This document shows, in pieces, positions 63,947 through 64,000 of a DNA stretch of 64,000 nucleotides (position 1 is its first letter; every line of letters begins with the position of its first letter). The translations under genes and the position numbers were made by a program. Origin of the DNA: JAGVSR01 sp964589785 (GTDB lineage: Bacteria > Pseudomonadota > Alphaproteobacteria > Rhizobiales > Hyphomicrobiaceae); the NCBI GenBank assembly GCA_964589785.1, contig CAZPUQ010000005.1:215576-279575 (forward strand). Direction: 5' to 3'. The notes beneath the pieces were generated by a model. That model was not told the DNA's origin. It made no database searches and saw only the letters and a list, made by a program, of their open reading frames with translations.

Positions 63947-64000
63947 ATGGCTCGACGCAAGAAAGGCCAGCCGATCAACGGCTGGATCATCCTCGACAAG
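63947..64000 (+). CDS. truB: tRNA pseudouridine(55) synthase TruB (5' end only)
   Basis: The first 18 codons, MARRKKGQPINGWIILDK, cut by the window edge. The GW-hydrophobic-LDK sequence is the TruB N-terminal signature, and the position after rbfA is the conserved one. The catalytic Asp lies outside the window. Confidence 0.85.
   Translation, partial: MARRKKGQPINGWIILDK

Overview
The window is a GC-rich stretch of chromosome from an alphaproteobacterium, almost certainly of the order Hyphomicrobiales (Rhizobiales). The evidence is gene order: rsmB / heparinase-like / purH / mutS-maeB, glnD-murJ-trpS-uspA-nfu, tsaB-rimI-acyltransferase-miaB-phoH-ybeY-corC-lnt-HTH-metK-trmB, and rimP-nusA-ylxR-infB-rbfA-truB. 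Other signs are the ornithine-lipid acyltransferase, the Irr-type iron box, and REP-like palindromes of a kind common in this group. Genus cannot be called from the sequence alone.

Layout. 1-0.8 kb: the 5' end of a TadG-like pilus gene and a small SDHAF4-like gene, both minus strand. 0.9-7.7 kb: htpX, rsmB, a 900-bp gene-free gap with palindromic repeats, a heparinase II/III-like gene and purH. 7.7-13 kb: mutS divergent from maeB. 13-20 kb: minus-strand genes for a medium-chain dehydrogenase, a cupin, OlsB, a soluble hybrid histidine kinase, Trm112-like, LON-domain and thioredoxin-TPR proteins, and a YbaK-type deacylase. 20.3 kb: tRNA-Gly(GCC), then an orphan ParA ATPase and a secreted repeat protein. 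22.3-26 kb: lemA, two TPM-domain genes and an MFS transporter. 26-31.5 kb: accA, three tandem YafK/DpaA-type L,D-transpeptidase paralogues and yqhA, closed by a strong bidirectional terminator. 31.6-35.9 kb: secA divergent from a periplasmic parvulin. 36-41.9 kb: argJ, tpm and mutT, a GNAT gene, then glnD. 41.9-57.5 kb: murJ, trpS, uspA, nfu, a nitroreductase, tsaB-rimI-acyltransferase, miaB, phoH-ybeY-corC-lnt, an XRE regulator, metK and trmB. 57.5-64 kb: the rimP-nusA-ylxR-infB-rbfA-truB operon behind a promoter and attenuator.

The content is mostly housekeeping: translation, RNA modification, lipoprotein and envelope maturation, nitrogen signalling, and DNA repair. I found no insertion sequence, prophage, CRISPR array, toxin-antitoxin pair or defence island, and no clearly new multi-gene system. 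The parts that stand out are the YafK-type triplet, the secreted protein built of about eight copies of a ~22-residue unit, a 15/17 match to the Irr iron-control element in front of nfu, the rimP leader with mutually exclusive hairpins, a nested inverted-repeat element at 3.45-3.66 kb, and a thiopurine-methyltransferase-like gene coupled between argJ and mutT.

Many genes overlap by 1-4 bases (tpm/mutT, glnD/murJ, tsaB/rimI, phoH/ybeY, corC/lnt), which suggests translational coupling. Several starts are GTG or TTG, chosen from ribosome-binding-site spacing.
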